Origin: Candidatus Hydrogenedentota bacterium
GTDB taxonomy: Bacteria; Hydrogenedentota; Hydrogenedentia; Hydrogenedentales; JAEUWI01
Assembly (NCBI GenBank): GCA_019637335.1
Contig: JAHBVV010000020.1
Span: forward strand, 62,001 to 126,000
Direction: 5' to 3'
Length of the DNA: 64,000 nucleotides
Below, piece by piece: positions 1-11,019 of this stretch. The position numbers and the translations under genes are program-made. Below the pieces are notes generated by a model. The model saw only the letters and a program-made list of their open reading frames with translations, was not told the origin of the DNA and made no database searches. Position 1 is the first letter of the stretch. Each line of letters begins with the position of its first letter.

Positions 1-149
1 TCGTGCAGGGTGACGGTGGCGTGTTCGCCGATGTTGAGATCCACCACGCGGACGAGCGGGGCGATAGTTTCCAGCGGCGCGGGTTGTGCGGGAAGTGCGG
101 CGGCTGATGCGGCAAACAAACACAGGACGTAAAGGCGAAACAGGGGCAC
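1..149 (-). CDS. Secreted protein, N-terminal part only
   Basis: Reading the minus strand from a GTG at 149-147 gives 49 codons that run off the window edge. The product begins with a basic/hydrophobic stretch (MPLFRLYVLCLFAASAAALP) that looks like a Sec signal peptide. The start is supported by a GAGGA ribosome-binding site 7 bases upstream and by a TATAGT-type promoter element further up. The mature part visible (about 28 residues) is too short to assign a family, so no function is proposed. Being upstream-most of a run of minus-strand secreted proteins, it is probably exported to the periplasm or outside. Confidence 0.6.
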   Translation of the reverse strand, partial: MPLFRLYVLCLFAASAAALPAQPAPLETIAPLVRVVDLNIGEHATVTLH

Positions 150-175
150 AGCGGGAATCCTCTCGGTTTTTTCCC

Positions 176-206
176 ACTATAGCGCGCCGCGCGTGGGAGG
201 TTCCAA
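176..206 (-). promoter_or_regulatory. Putative sigma70 promoter of the partial gene at the left edge
   Basis: On the minus strand TTGGAA (206-201) and TATAGT (181-176) are separated by 19 bases, a little long. The -10 lies about 27 bases upstream of the GTG start, leaving room for the GAGGA site. Confidence 0.35.
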
Positions 207-208
207 GA

Positions 209-253
209 ACGTAGGACGGGCGTCCCGCCTGGGTTTGGACAGCCGGGACGGCT
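209..253. repeat. Palindromic intergenic repeat with CGTCCCGCCTG core
   Basis: The segment holds a GGAC/GTCC inverted repeat around GGGC and, at 241-253, the small palindrome AGCCG-GGA-CGGCT overlapping the stop codon of the minus-strand gene. The CGTCCCGCCTG core recurs at 54.7 kb and 57.85 kb, so it appears to be a dispersed repeat; the AGCCG hairpin could also help end transcription. Confidence 0.4.
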
Positions 254-2396
254 ACTCTTCCATTTCGGTGAAGAATCCGTGGTGGCGGCCCAGCCAGTAG
301 GCGATGAGGTAGGCGGAACCGGTGTCGAGCAGATTGCCGTCTCGGCCGAAATCGGGGACATACGGGTTTCGATTCCAGCGGCCGAAGCAGCGCTCGTCGA
401 CGGGCAGCACGGAGAGGAGCTGGGAGACGCCGAAGCGGTCCACACGGGGATCGAAGACGACGTCGGCGCGGTGGCTGTTCTTCTGGGGCCACTGCCGGCG
501 ATCGGTGGGGATGCGGCTGAGGTTGAGCACGGCGGACTCGAGATCCACGTAGTGCGGGTCGATCGTTGCGGTGACGAAGTAGAAAAAGGCGCTGCGGTCG
601 CGGTCGATGATTTTGTAATGGCGCCGTACGGCCTTGTGAAGCTGTTCGCGAATCTGGGGGTCGTGTTCGAGCTGGAGGATCGGGTACCAGGCGACGTAGG
701 CGAGCTGGTTGTCCGAGTGGTTGTTCGAGTCGGGGAAGGTCTTCTTTTCGAGGAGGACATTGGCCAGGTAGCCGTGCTCGTGGATGAGTTTCTCGTAATG
801 TTCCTGGTACTTCGCGTCGCCGGTGATGTGGTGCGCGGTCTTCAGGAACGACAGGATCTGGAGCGAGTTGAGGCCGGTCTCGAGGAAGCGGTTCGGGTCG
901 TTGTTCAGGAGCTCGGGATTCCAGAAGCCCCAGCGCGTGCGTTCGCCGTCCCAGTCGAGGAAGAGGTAACCGTTGTCGACGATGTAGTCGGTGACTTCGC
1001 GGACCTGCTCGATATGCCGTGCGCGCAGTTCTGGATCGTGCTTCGCGATGTGCTCCCAGTACGTGTAGAACGCGAGGTAGTGGCCGTCGATCTCGTCCGC
1101 CGAGGTGTCGCTCTTCCAGTACATCGCGCCGTCGTGTGTGCGGCGCCACTGGGTTGTCTTGTCGTAGCCGCGTTCGGCGGCTTCCTCGGGGGTGACGACG
1201 GTGCGGGCGACGAGGCCGGGCGTGCCGGAGGCGTCCTGCAGCATGTAGAGGGCTTCCATGCCCTCGCGGGACGAGGCCTTCGCGGCGGGGTCGCCGGTGG
1301 TCCCGTGGGCGAGCGCCATGGCCGCGACGTGGTAGGCGGTCCACAGGCCGTCATTGTCCTGGTCGGGGGAGTACCAGGACGTCGGGTTTACCGGATTATC
1401 GAGCACGGCATCGGCAACGAGGCCCAGGCGCCGGTGGTAGGTGGTGACCTGTTTTTCCAGGGTCTCGGCGCGGGCCAGCAGGGTGGTTTCCGTGATATCG
1501 AGCTGGCCGACGCCGTCTTCCGTGGCCGTGTAGACTGTGCGGCCATCCGGCGTCAGCGCAACGTCGTGAATGTGGTTGTGGGGCAGGTAGCGCTGGCTCT
1601 CGCGGTAGAACCACTGGCGGCCCTCTTCGTAGGGGCGGTGGTGAATGAGGCCGTGGGAGGTCCCGATCCACAGACGGTCATTCGTATCGATTGCGATGCA
1701 GGTGACGTCTTCGACCGGGAGGCCGTCGCGGCCGCGGATGGCGCGCCAGGCGCCGTCCGGCTCGCGCACGGCGATGCCCACCGGGGATCCGGTCCAGAGC
1801 GCGCCGCGACTGTCGAGCGCGACGGCGGTGACGTTGGTGGCGAGCGGGCCATCGACGCCATAGGATTCGTGGCGGGTGAGTGTGGTCTTATCCGCGCGAT
1901 AGAGCCCGTTCCTGGTGGCGAGCCAGGCGCCATCGCCCTCCATAACGGCGTCCTGGATGACGCGCGCGCCGGCCAGGGTGAGGGCGGCCTCGTGCGGTCG
2001 AATGTAGTCACCGATTTCGCCGAAGAAATTCAGCCGCGGATGGTAGAGGGCCTTGCGCTTGACCAGGGCGACCGCGCCGGCGTTCCAGGTTGCGGTGTCG
2101 TAGGTGGCTTCGCCACCTGAAGTGCTGACCACAAGGCCTTCCGGGGTAATTTGAACGCCCATAATGGCGCCTTGGAGCACGGTGTCCGGGAGCCAGCGCC
2201 GCACGTGTTCCTCGACGGGGCCGACCTTGATCGGGAGTCGACCGGGGTCGGGTTCCGCGAGCGCGCGCGGGTCGTCGGTATCGCGCAGCGGTGGGACCAC
2301 ATTCCAGATGGGGAAGGGGAGGGTGGAGAGATCGGCCGTTTCGGCGGAGGCGGGGAGTGCGGACACGGTGAGGGCGAGCATGAGAAGCAGGCGCAT
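252..2396 (-). CDS. Secreted protein: Reg_prop-like beta-propeller plus alpha-barrel domain
   Basis: The 714-residue product starts at ATG 2396 (MRLLLMLALTVSALPASA, a clear signal peptide) with AAAGG about 10 bases upstream; a longer reading from 2663 is rejected because it adds 89 low-complexity residues before the signal. Residues of about 50-300 carry blade-like repeats typical of two-component-regulator propellers (ALDSRGALWTG, AIDTNDRLWIGTSHGL, ALTPDGRTVYTATEDGV). The C-terminal half begins with DNDGLWTAYHVAAMALA and is all-helical with repeated Trp/Tyr/His-rich segments, resembling (alpha/alpha)6 barrels of glycan-active enzymes. The propeller probably recognises a ligand and the barrel may act on polysaccharide, but I see no diagnostic catalytic motif. 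It acts outside the cytoplasm. Transcribed alone on the minus strand. Confidence 0.75.
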   Translation of the reverse strand: MRLLLMLALTVSALPASAETADLSTLPFPIWNVVPPLRDTDDPRALAEPDPGRLPIKVGPVEEHVRRWLPDTVLQGAIMGVQITPEGLVVSTSGGEATYDTATWNAGAVALVKRKALYHPRLNFFGEIGDYIRPHEAALTLAGARVIQDAVMEGDGAWLATRNGLYRADKTTLTRHESYGVDGPLATNVTAVALDSRGALWTGSPVGIAVREPDGAWRAIRGRDGLPVEDVTCIAIDTNDRLWIGTSHGLIHHRPYEEGRQWFYRESQRYLPHNHIHDVALTPDGRTVYTATEDGVGQLDITETTLLARAETLEKQVTTYHRRLGLVADAVLDNPVNPTSWYSPDQDNDGLWTAYHVAAMALAHGTTGDPAAKASSREGMEALYMLQDASGTPGLVARTVVTPEEAAERGYDKTTQWRRTHDGAMYWKSDTSADEIDGHYLAFYTYWEHIAKHDPELRARHIEQVREVTDYIVDNGYLFLDWDGERTRWGFWNPELLNNDPNRFLETGLNSLQILSFLKTAHHITGDAKYQEHYEKLIHEHGYLANVLLEKKTFPDSNNHSDNQLAYVAWYPILQLEHDPQIREQLHKAVRRHYKIIDRDRSAFFYFVTATIDPHYVDLESAVLNLSRIPTDRRQWPQKNSHRADVVFDPRVDRFGVSQLLSVLPVDERCFGRWNRNPYVPDFGRDGNLLDTGSAYLIAYWLGRHHGFFTEMEE

Positions 2397-2652
2397 GATA
2401 AAGCCTTTGATTTGAAACTTCGCTACTGAACGGTATTCAACGCGAATTGCGGTCGCGGCGCTTTGAGAGTGGATCGATTGGGGCTCAATCGCCCGTTGTC
2501 GCGTCTGGAGGGCGGTTTGATAGCGTTGCGTGGGCATTGCGTTTCCCGGCGCGCACCGGATGCGGCCCTCCGGGGCCGGACTCCTCGGAGTATACCCCAG
2601 CCCGCCGCCGCGCGGCCAACCGTTTGTTGGTGGTTCTCGCCCAATAGTAAAG
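2397..2652. other. Intergenic region upstream of the propeller gene
   Basis: About 300 bases between two minus-strand genes, including the terminator listed next. It holds the leader of the propeller gene, where a TTGAAT is visible on the minus strand about 60 bases before the ATG without a convincing -10 partner. No RNA gene or coding frame with normal codon use was seen. Confidence 0.4.
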
Positions 2653-2684
2653 CGCCCCGGCATCGCGGGGGCGACGCCGGGGCG
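2653..2684 (-). terminator. Intrinsic terminator-like hairpin after the cupredoxin gene
   Basis: CGCCCCGGC at 2653-2661 pairs perfectly with GCCGGGGCG at 2676-2684. On the minus strand it lies 20 bases beyond the stop codon of the copper protein and is followed by a short T-containing run (CTTTACT). Confidence 0.55.
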
Positions 2685-2703
2685 CGGGGGCGCGGAACGT
2701 GGG

Positions 2704-3432
2704 TTAGTTCTTCGTGGGGCGCGAGAAGGTGAAGTTGGCTTCCGCCGCCGCGTCCGCCGTCACGGTGACCGTGGCGGTCTGCGTGCCGAGGCGCTCGTGC
2801 CAGGCTTCAATCTCGTATTCGCCGGGTTCCAGGTCCTTGATCTCGAAAAGTCCGTCCTTCTCGGAGATGTCGTAGAAGGGGTGGTCGAGCACGGCGCAGT
2901 AGGCCATCATCCAGGGGTGCACATCGCACTTGAAGCGGAAGGGCTCTTCCTCGACCTTGTCGAAGGTGAATTCGAGGACGGTGGTGTTGGCGGGCATGGC
3001 GCGGTTCTGTGGGGTGTTGAGCTTGGGCGCGCAGTTCACATTGTGGAAGATCTTGTCCGGGTTCAGCACGTACAGGGTCTGGCCGAGACGCACGACGTTC
3101 ACGTGCGGCGAGTACTTGCAGCCTTCCTGCGTCATCCGGTACGGCTCTTCGGGCACGGGCCATTCCTTTTCCGGGAGGCCCTTGGTGACGCGGACGATGA
3201 CGTTGGCCAGTTCCTTGTTGTCACCCAGCACGAGGATCTCGTTCATCACGGGTTTCCCCTCGGTGTGATGAACGCAATTCGGGTCGGAACTGACGTCAAG
3301 CGGCTTGCTGAGCACGGGGGGGATATCGCCCTCGTATACAATCTTGCCGGTGACGGAGCCGGCGTGCGCGACGCCGCAGGTAAAGAGGGCCGCCGCGCCG
3401 AAGACGGCGGCGTTTCGAAGAGAGAAATTCAT
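2704..3432 (-). CDS. Secreted blue-copper (cupredoxin) protein with C-terminal carboxypeptidase-regulatory-like domain
   Basis: The 242-residue product begins at ATG 3432 with AGGAG 11 bases upstream and a signal peptide cut near residue 24 (VAHA-GS). A cupredoxin fold is indicated by what look like the four type-1 copper ligands: His130 in KIFHNVNCA, then Cys169, His172 and Met175 or Met176 in FKCDVHPWMMAY. Residues about 195-235 (LFEIKDLEPGEYEIEAWHE) match the small beta-sandwich found after such domains in methylamine-utilisation/plastocyanin-like proteins. The expected role is periplasmic electron transfer or copper binding; the partner is unknown and no oxidase or dehydrogenase gene adjoins it. 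Flanked by terminator-like hairpins on both sides, it is probably transcribed singly. Confidence 0.8.
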   Translation of the reverse strand: MNFSLRNAAVFGAAALFTCGVAHAGSVTGKIVYEGDIPPVLSKPLDVSSDPNCVHHTEGKPVMNEILVLGDNKELANVIVRVTKGLPEKEWPVPEEPYRMTQEGCKYSPHVNVVRLGQTLYVLNPDKIFHNVNCAPKLNTPQNRAMPANTTVLEFTFDKVEEEPFRFKCDVHPWMMAYCAVLDHPFYDISEKDGLFEIKDLEPGEYEIEAWHERLGTQTATVTVTADAAAEANFTFSRPTKN

Positions 3433-3549
3433 CGGACTGGGTACTCCTGAAGTGAGTGGCTTCGGGGGCATGCCGGCGGCGCGCCGCAGCTCCCCCGCTA
3501 CATGTAATGCCCGGCCGACCGCAACGAGCCGGGCCTGTTGAACCCGTAA

Positions 3550-3558
3550 ACGATAGCA
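3550..3558 (-). promoter_or_regulatory. Possible extended -10 element for the cupredoxin gene
   Basis: The minus strand reads TGCTATCGT, a TGn-TATnnT extended -10, about 120 bases before the ATG. No -35 is evident; weak call. Confidence 0.25.
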
Positions 3559-3609
3559 AAAAACGCGGGGGCCTTCAAACGCGGCATGCGACCAGCCTCC
3601 GCCGTTATG

Positions 3610-3624
3610 GACGCGCGGCGCGTC
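3610..3624 (-). terminator. Short hairpin just after the FG-GAP gene
   Basis: GACGCG-CGG-CGCGTC is a perfect 6-bp stem with a 3-base loop, 7 bases beyond the stop codon on the minus strand. There is no T-run directly after it, so termination is only suspected. Confidence 0.3.
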
Positions 3625-3631
3625 TAAACAT

Positions 3632-6202
3632 TCAATCCGCGGCGCCGAAGACGCGAATTCGCCCGTCCGCGCCGGCGGCGATGAGTTCCACGGCGCCGTC
3701 GCCGTCGAGATCGGCGAGGATGGGTGCGCCGGGCGGTGCGCCGGTATCCCGGGTCCAAACGACGCGGGGCGATCCGTTGTCGTCGCCGAGGGCCAGGAGT
3801 TGCCCGTGGCTCGTGCCGAAAATGAACTCGAACTGGCCGTCGCCGTCGACATCGCCGGCAATCACATCGGTCGCGGCGGCCTGCAGGTCAAATTCCCAGC
3901 GCAGTTCGCCTGTGCGGGCGTTCACGCAGGCGAATTGGCCGTTCTGGCGCCCGAAGCCCATCAGCCACGCGCCGTCCGGCAAGGGGAGGAAGGCTTCGTG
4001 GCCTGTCCGGCTGTCGCCGGGCCGCCCGGCGCGATGCCAGTAGGGATCGGCGGCGATGGACATGCCGCCCTGGAAGTAGTGTCCGCCGGCGAGGCAGACG
4101 AGCGGCGCGTCCCCGTCACGGGGGAGCACGGCCGGGAAGGTGTAGAGGCCCTGGCTCGGCTGATCGAAAATGTGGGGGGGAAACAGCGGGCCGAGGAGCA
4201 GGTCGCCGGTCGGGCCATCGGCGACGCAGTAGTAGTCCGGGTTCGTGAAAACCAGGTCCTCCTTGCGGTCGCCGTTGAAATCGAACGCGGACGCATAGTT
4301 GACGCTCGGGCCCCAGTACCGCTGGACTTCGGTCTCGCCCTTTTCCCAGAGGAGCCCGCCATTCGATCCGTTCAGGCCGGCGCTGCGCACGACCGGTGTG
4401 CCGGCCCACACGTAGAGATCCGGCGTATCCCGCCCGGTCAGGTGGATCGTGCGGAGGTAGGCGCGGCGCGGCTGGGGCAGGCCGGGGCGGTCGGGTTCGG
4501 GGAAGGTCATCTCCCAGAGCAGTGCGTTGTCCTTCGCGGGCGTGATGACGCGTACCGAGGGCAGGGCGGTGGGGGAGACGCGCAGCAGGGCCAGATCCGT
4601 CAGGCCATCGCCGTTGAAGTCCGCAATCGCGGGCGGCGTGCTTGCGGCGTGGCGCCCCGCCTCGACGAAGGATCCGTCCCGGTACGACAGGACGGTCAGG
4701 TCGGGTTCCTGGAAGAGCAGGAGTTCATTGCGCCCATCTCCGGTCAGATCGGCGGCGAGCAGCACGGGCGCGGGCGGGCCTTGCAGGGCCGGGAGGCGGG
4801 AAAAGTCGGGGCCGGGCGTGGGGGGCGGCGCCGGGGGCGCGGGCGCCAGCGAGAATGCGCCGTCCGGGGATACAGCCGCGTGGAACGGCGCGCCGTCACG
4901 CTGAATAACGGGCGGGTCTCCCGAAGCGAGCGCCGTTGCGGCGTCGTCCGCCCAGCGCTGCGCGAGCGCGCCGTCGCGCACGCCGAGGATACGCGCGCCG
5001 GCCAGGCGCGTGCGGGTCGGGTCCTCGGACGCATTGCCGAGGATTTCCGCGCGGCCGTCCCCATCGAGGTCGTGGATTCGCTCGGCGATCACGCCGGGAA
5101 AGGTGTACTTGAGCGCGCCATCCATCACATCGTAGGCGCGGACGAGCCAGGCGCCCTCGCCTTCGCTGTTGAACATGGAAACGACGATCTCGTAGACGCC
5201 GTCGCCATCCAGATCGGCGTAGGGCGGCTCCGGCCAGGTCGTCGCGACCTTCCCGGTGGTCACGCTCTCGGGCCACCCGTAGTGCCACGCCTTTTCCATG
5301 GCGCCGCCGCGATTAAAGAGCACTTCGTGGTGCTGCGAGAAGTTGGCGATACAAAGGAAATCCTCGCGGCCGTCGCGATCGAGATCGACGAAGCGCGTCA
5401 GGCCGTAGCTGCGCACGTTGCCGGGGCTGACGTCCCAGGAGGCGAAATGCTTCAGGGCTCCGGAGACCGCGTCGAGGAACCACATGCGGCTGTGGGTCTG
5501 GAGGACGAGCTCCTGCACGCCGTCCGCGTCAAGATCGGATTGGAGGAAGCTGGGGAAGCAGGTGTATTCGTGGAAGTCGTAGCGCCACTGGAGCCGGGGA
5601 AGACCGCCCGGCGCTTCGAAGGCGAATAGGGCGCAATAGCCGTTCTCCGGATCGGGCGGATAGCCCATCATGACCACGAAGATCTGTTCGTCCTTGCGAT
5701 CGGGTAGATAGCTTCCCGCGTAGAGGTACCATTGGTACGACATGGGATCGACGTCGTAGCGCCACCGGATTGCGCCGGTCGCGAGATCGGCCAACACGGC
5801 GGCGGCGTAGGGGCTGCCCGGGCGGCCGGCCTGAAGCAGGATCTCCCGCGCGCCGTCGCCATCGAGATCGGCGACGCGCACCAGCGTCTCGAAGTTCAGG
5901 CCCGGCGGATGCGCCCGCCACACCTCGTTTCCCTCGGCGTCGTGACAATAGAGCGCGCCCGCGACAATCGAGAGGGCCCAGTGTCCGTCTTCCACGGCGA
6001 CGGGCGTGATGTCGGCGCGGGTGCGTCCCAGATCGTATTCGCCAAGTAGCGCGGGCGCGTCCCGCATGGCGCCGGGGCGCGGTTGCAGGGCGGTGAGATG
6101 CGGATTCTGGCGCGGCTCCGGCCAGGCGCCGTCCGCCGCGAATGCGGAGCGCGCCACGAGCAGAATAAGGGCGATCAGCGCGCGCGGGCGGCAAGGGGGC
6201 AT
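3632..6202 (-). CDS. Secreted FG-GAP/VCBS-repeat beta-propeller protein
   Basis: An 856-residue exported protein, starting at ATG 6202 with CAGGAG about 10 bases upstream and a signal peptide ending near AFA-ADG (residue 23). It is built from many repeats centred on calcium-binding loops such as VADLDGDGAREIL, QSDLDADGVQELV, FVDLDRDGREDFL, DLTGDGRNELLLF and AGDVDGDGQFEFI, the hallmark of integrin-like FG-GAP/VCBS propellers. Such proteins sit outside the cell or on its surface and bind ligands or scaffold other proteins; no catalytic site is visible. A proline-rich linker near residue 450 divides two propeller halves. Its gene follows the AAA ATPase gene by a 69-base gap on the same strand, so co-transcription is possible. 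Confidence 0.8.
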   Translation of the reverse strand: MPPCRPRALIALILLVARSAFAADGAWPEPRQNPHLTALQPRPGAMRDAPALLGEYDLGRTRADITPVAVEDGHWALSIVAGALYCHDAEGNEVWRAHPPGLNFETLVRVADLDGDGAREILLQAGRPGSPYAAAVLADLATGAIRWRYDVDPMSYQWYLYAGSYLPDRKDEQIFVVMMGYPPDPENGYCALFAFEAPGGLPRLQWRYDFHEYTCFPSFLQSDLDADGVQELVLQTHSRMWFLDAVSGALKHFASWDVSPGNVRSYGLTRFVDLDRDGREDFLCIANFSQHHEVLFNRGGAMEKAWHYGWPESVTTGKVATTWPEPPYADLDGDGVYEIVVSMFNSEGEGAWLVRAYDVMDGALKYTFPGVIAERIHDLDGDGRAEILGNASEDPTRTRLAGARILGVRDGALAQRWADDAATALASGDPPVIQRDGAPFHAAVSPDGAFSLAPAPPAPPPTPGPDFSRLPALQGPPAPVLLAADLTGDGRNELLLFQEPDLTVLSYRDGSFVEAGRHAASTPPAIADFNGDGLTDLALLRVSPTALPSVRVITPAKDNALLWEMTFPEPDRPGLPQPRRAYLRTIHLTGRDTPDLYVWAGTPVVRSAGLNGSNGGLLWEKGETEVQRYWGPSVNYASAFDFNGDRKEDLVFTNPDYYCVADGPTGDLLLGPLFPPHIFDQPSQGLYTFPAVLPRDGDAPLVCLAGGHYFQGGMSIAADPYWHRAGRPGDSRTGHEAFLPLPDGAWLMGFGRQNGQFACVNARTGELRWEFDLQAAATDVIAGDVDGDGQFEFIFGTSHGQLLALGDDNGSPRVVWTRDTGAPPGAPILADLDGDGAVELIAAGADGRIRVFGAAD

Positions 6203-6271
6203 GGTGAATGCGGCTCCTGTGGGGTCAATGCGTGGCGGGCCCCGGAGAGACGTCGCGGGCGTCGCGCTCTG

Positions 6272-8788
<2,517 letters not shown>

Positions 8789-8840
8789 AGTGTCCTCAAC
8801 CAGCGTCAATAATGCAGCGAGGTCCCCAAGACCACAGGAT

Positions 8841-8869
8841 AGCCTAGCATTTCATGAAAAGGCAGTCAA
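8841..8869 (-). promoter_or_regulatory. Sigma70-type promoter for the GspA-like gene
   Basis: On the minus strand TTGACT (8869-8864) is followed after 17 bases by TAGGCT (8846-8841) preceded by TGC, an extended -10. It lies about 50 bases upstream of the start. Confidence 0.55.
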
Positions 8870-8884
8870 TTACGGGGCGCGCGG

Positions 8885-8914
8885 TTGTATTTGGAACATG
8901 TTCGGACCTACACT
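8885..8914 (+). promoter_or_regulatory. Putative sigma70 promoter for the AlgX-like lipoprotein gene
   Basis: TTGTAT (8885-8890) and TACACT (8909-8914) are 18 bases apart and end 26 bases before the ATG. It is divergent from the promoter of the GspA-like gene. Confidence 0.45.
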
Positions 8915-8940
8915 CGCCCCAGGGACCCGAAATCACGACC

Positions 8941-10575
8941 ATGCGACAAAATCTTCTCACATATGCCGTGGCGCCGGCCTTGATTCTGGCCTCTTGCGGC
9001 CCAAACGCCACCGTGGATACCGGGGGAATTCCGCCCATGGCGCCGGAGGTCCCGACACGCTATGCCATCGATTCCGGGCCGCCGTTGCTTCCAAACGGCG
9101 CGTTTGAGGAATGGCTGAGCGCCCAGCCGGCCCCGCCCGGCTTTGTGGCGCCCGCGGACCCCGCCGTGACCCGCGTGCGGCGCGATGTTCGGTCGGGTCG
9201 CCTGGATACGCCGGGCTACACCGCGCGCCAGACGTGGTTTCGGAGCGATCTAATGGCGCCGCCGCCGGATCGCTTTCATGCCGCCGTGACGCTTGATCCG
9301 GAGACCTGGTATCGCCTTTCCGCCGTGGCGGAGGCGGATGATGGCGTTATTGCGTCGCTGGGCGTCTGGGAGGGCGATGGCGCGGGGGGCTGGCGGGTGA
9401 TCGCGCGGGATGTGGTCCGGGTGCGCGGGAGCGAGCCCGCGCGATACGAGGGGGAATTTCAGACCGTTGCGGGCGGGCGGGTGCTGATCGCCAGCCAGGT
9501 TCATCCCGACAGCAGGTTGCCCGGCGACGTGGTGTGGTCGGCGTGGGCGCTGGAACGCGCGGCGGATCCGGGCATCCCCGCCACAGTCGCGGACCAGCCG
9601 GTGCGGCGCGGCCTCCTTGCCGCCACGTTGGACCAGGTGCGGGCGCAGCTTGCGCTATACGGGGGCGAAACCGAATGGCTGCGCGGCGTCGCGCCGGTGC
9701 AACGCAACGTGGCGCGCGTGCTGGGCGAGGCGGAATCGCGCGCGGGGACCAGCGTGCTCGGCTACAACGGGTACGTGTTCCGGAAAGAGGAACTTGCGCA
9801 ATACGCCGAGACGGAGCGTCTCACGCAGGAGGCCAGCGGCGCGGTCCGGCCCGCGTATGCGGCGCTGGTGCGGGCGGAGCGCAGCCTGGCCGCGCGGGGG
9901 GTGCATTTCGTTGTGATGCCGGTTCCGGGCCGGATGCCTCTGTACGCGGACGAGCTGTTCAAGCCCGCGGCGGACGCACCGGTTAACCTGCGCGCGCACG
10001 CCCTGCTCGTGGAGCGCCTGCTGGCGGATGATGTGTTTGTGATTGATGTGGCGCCCGAGTTGTGGCGAATGCGCATGGCGGGAGAGGCGCCTTTCTGGCG
10101 CGCGAACACCGATCTGCCCAGCGCGACGGCGCTGGCGATGGCGGCGTGGTCCGCTCCAGCGCTCGCGGCGCTGCTGCCGCCGCCCGGATCGGGCCGCGGT
10201 TACACCGTCGAAACGCACCGGTTGCCGCTGGAACAGCCGCTGGTGGAGGAGATTCTCCCGAGCCAGCGCGAATTGGTGGCGCCGGAGGAGAATACCATTC
10301 ACACCGTGCGCGATGCTGCGGGGGCGCTTCATGCGCTGACGCCGGACGGGGCGTTGTATGTGCTGGGCAGCTATGGGCTGGCGCACCAGGTCCGGGGGGC
10401 TTCGGTGGCGGCGCACCTGGGGCGTTTATTGGACTGCGCGGTCGCCGGGCCGCCGCGCAACGTGTCCGACGATGCGGCGCCGCGCTTTCTGCGGGAGGAA
10501 GCGCGGCTCGATGGGGTGTCGGTGGTGTTGTTCTGTTTTCCGGAGGCCGCGATGCTGGAGGCGGGCTGGGAGTAG
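8941..10575 (+). CDS. Lipoprotein with AlgX/AlgJ-like SGNH-hydrolase domain, possibly inactive
   Basis: The 544-residue product starts at ATG 8941; its leader MRQNLLTYAVAPALILASC ends in a lipobox, so Cys19 would be lipidated. An upstream in-frame ATG at 8854 is rejected because it lies before the promoter. Residues about 40-220 form a beta-rich region of unknown type. The central part (VLGYNGYVFRKEELAQYAE, then LAARGVHFVVMPVPGRMPLY) matches the AlgX/AlgJ/DHHW family that O-acetylates exopolysaccharides. However, where family members have the catalytic DxHW motif this protein reads RANTDLPSATAL, and the later GDS-type serine segment reads VLGSYGLAHQV. It may be a non-catalytic carbohydrate-binding relative. 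Neighbours do not include an MBOAT acyltransferase. Confidence 0.6.
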   Translation: MRQNLLTYAVAPALILASCGPNATVDTGGIPPMAPEVPTRYAIDSGPPLLPNGAFEEWLSAQPAPPGFVAPADPAVTRVRRDVRSGRLDTPGYTARQTWFRSDLMAPPPDRFHAAVTLDPETWYRLSAVAEADDGVIASLGVWEGDGAGGWRVIARDVVRVRGSEPARYEGEFQTVAGGRVLIASQVHPDSRLPGDVVWSAWALERAADPGIPATVADQPVRRGLLAATLDQVRAQLALYGGETEWLRGVAPVQRNVARVLGEAESRAGTSVLGYNGYVFRKEELAQYAETERLTQEASGAVRPAYAALVRAERSLAARGVHFVVMPVPGRMPLYADELFKPAADAPVNLRAHALLVERLLADDVFVIDVAPELWRMRMAGEAPFWRANTDLPSATALAMAAWSAPALAALLPPPGSGRGYTVETHRLPLEQPLVEEILPSQRELVAPEENTIHTVRDAAGALHALTPDGALYVLGSYGLAHQVRGASVAAHLGRLLDCAVAGPPRNVSDDAAPRFLREEARLDGVSVVLFCFPEAAMLEAGWE

Positions 10576-10727
10576 CGTGGCGGAATGGGGGAGGTCGCCT
10601 GGCGTTACCCTGAGAACGCTCTTTTGGGGTACAGCCTCGGGCGGGATTGGCGGTGTTTGCTCCGGGTGTTGGGCTGGTTTGCCCGCCCGATGCAGTCCCC
10701 TTGTCTCCGATGCGGTCCCCCTTCTTA

Positions 10728-10934
10728 TCAATAAAGGCAGGGGATCGCGCCGTTGCCGGTGGCGCGGCGGTATTCTTCGGCGACGGCCATCAGCGAGCCG
10801 AGAACGACGTGATCGAGGGAGACGCCCAGTTCTTCCGCGTAGCGGCGAAGGGTGGATTCCAGCGCGGGCTGCGCTTTGACGATTTGCTGCGCGGTGGTCC
10901 GGAATTCTTCACTGATCGCGAGGGTGGCTGGCAT
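10728..10934 (-). CDS. Small hypothetical helical protein
   Basis: A 68-residue frame from ATG 10934, with GAGAAAGGG about 8 bases upstream. The predicted product (MPATLAISEEFRTTAQQIVK then LRRYAEELGVSLDHVVLGSL) is amphipathic and helical, with no Cys pairs except one near the C-terminus and no signal peptide. I do not recognise the family. It sits between the AlgX-like lipoprotein gene (convergent) and the KDPG aldolase gene (same strand, 85 bases upstream), so it could be the second gene of a small operon with the aldolase. Sequence composition fits coding, but short length keeps confidence modest. Confidence 0.45.
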   Translation of the reverse strand: MPATLAISEEFRTTAQQIVKAQPALESTLRRYAEELGVSLDHVVLGSLMAVAEEYRRATGNGAIPCLY

Positions 10935-11019
10935 GTCGTTGGCCCTTTCTCTCGGTTGCCCGTCGTGTACTGGTCTTATCGACGGCATGCCGGGAAACTT
11001 TAGCGCGGGCCCGAATCGA

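Noticed and set aside
279-2120. A 613-codon plus-strand frame opposite the propeller gene
   Set aside because: Antisense to a protein with signal peptide and blade repeats; composition is that of a complementary-strand frame.
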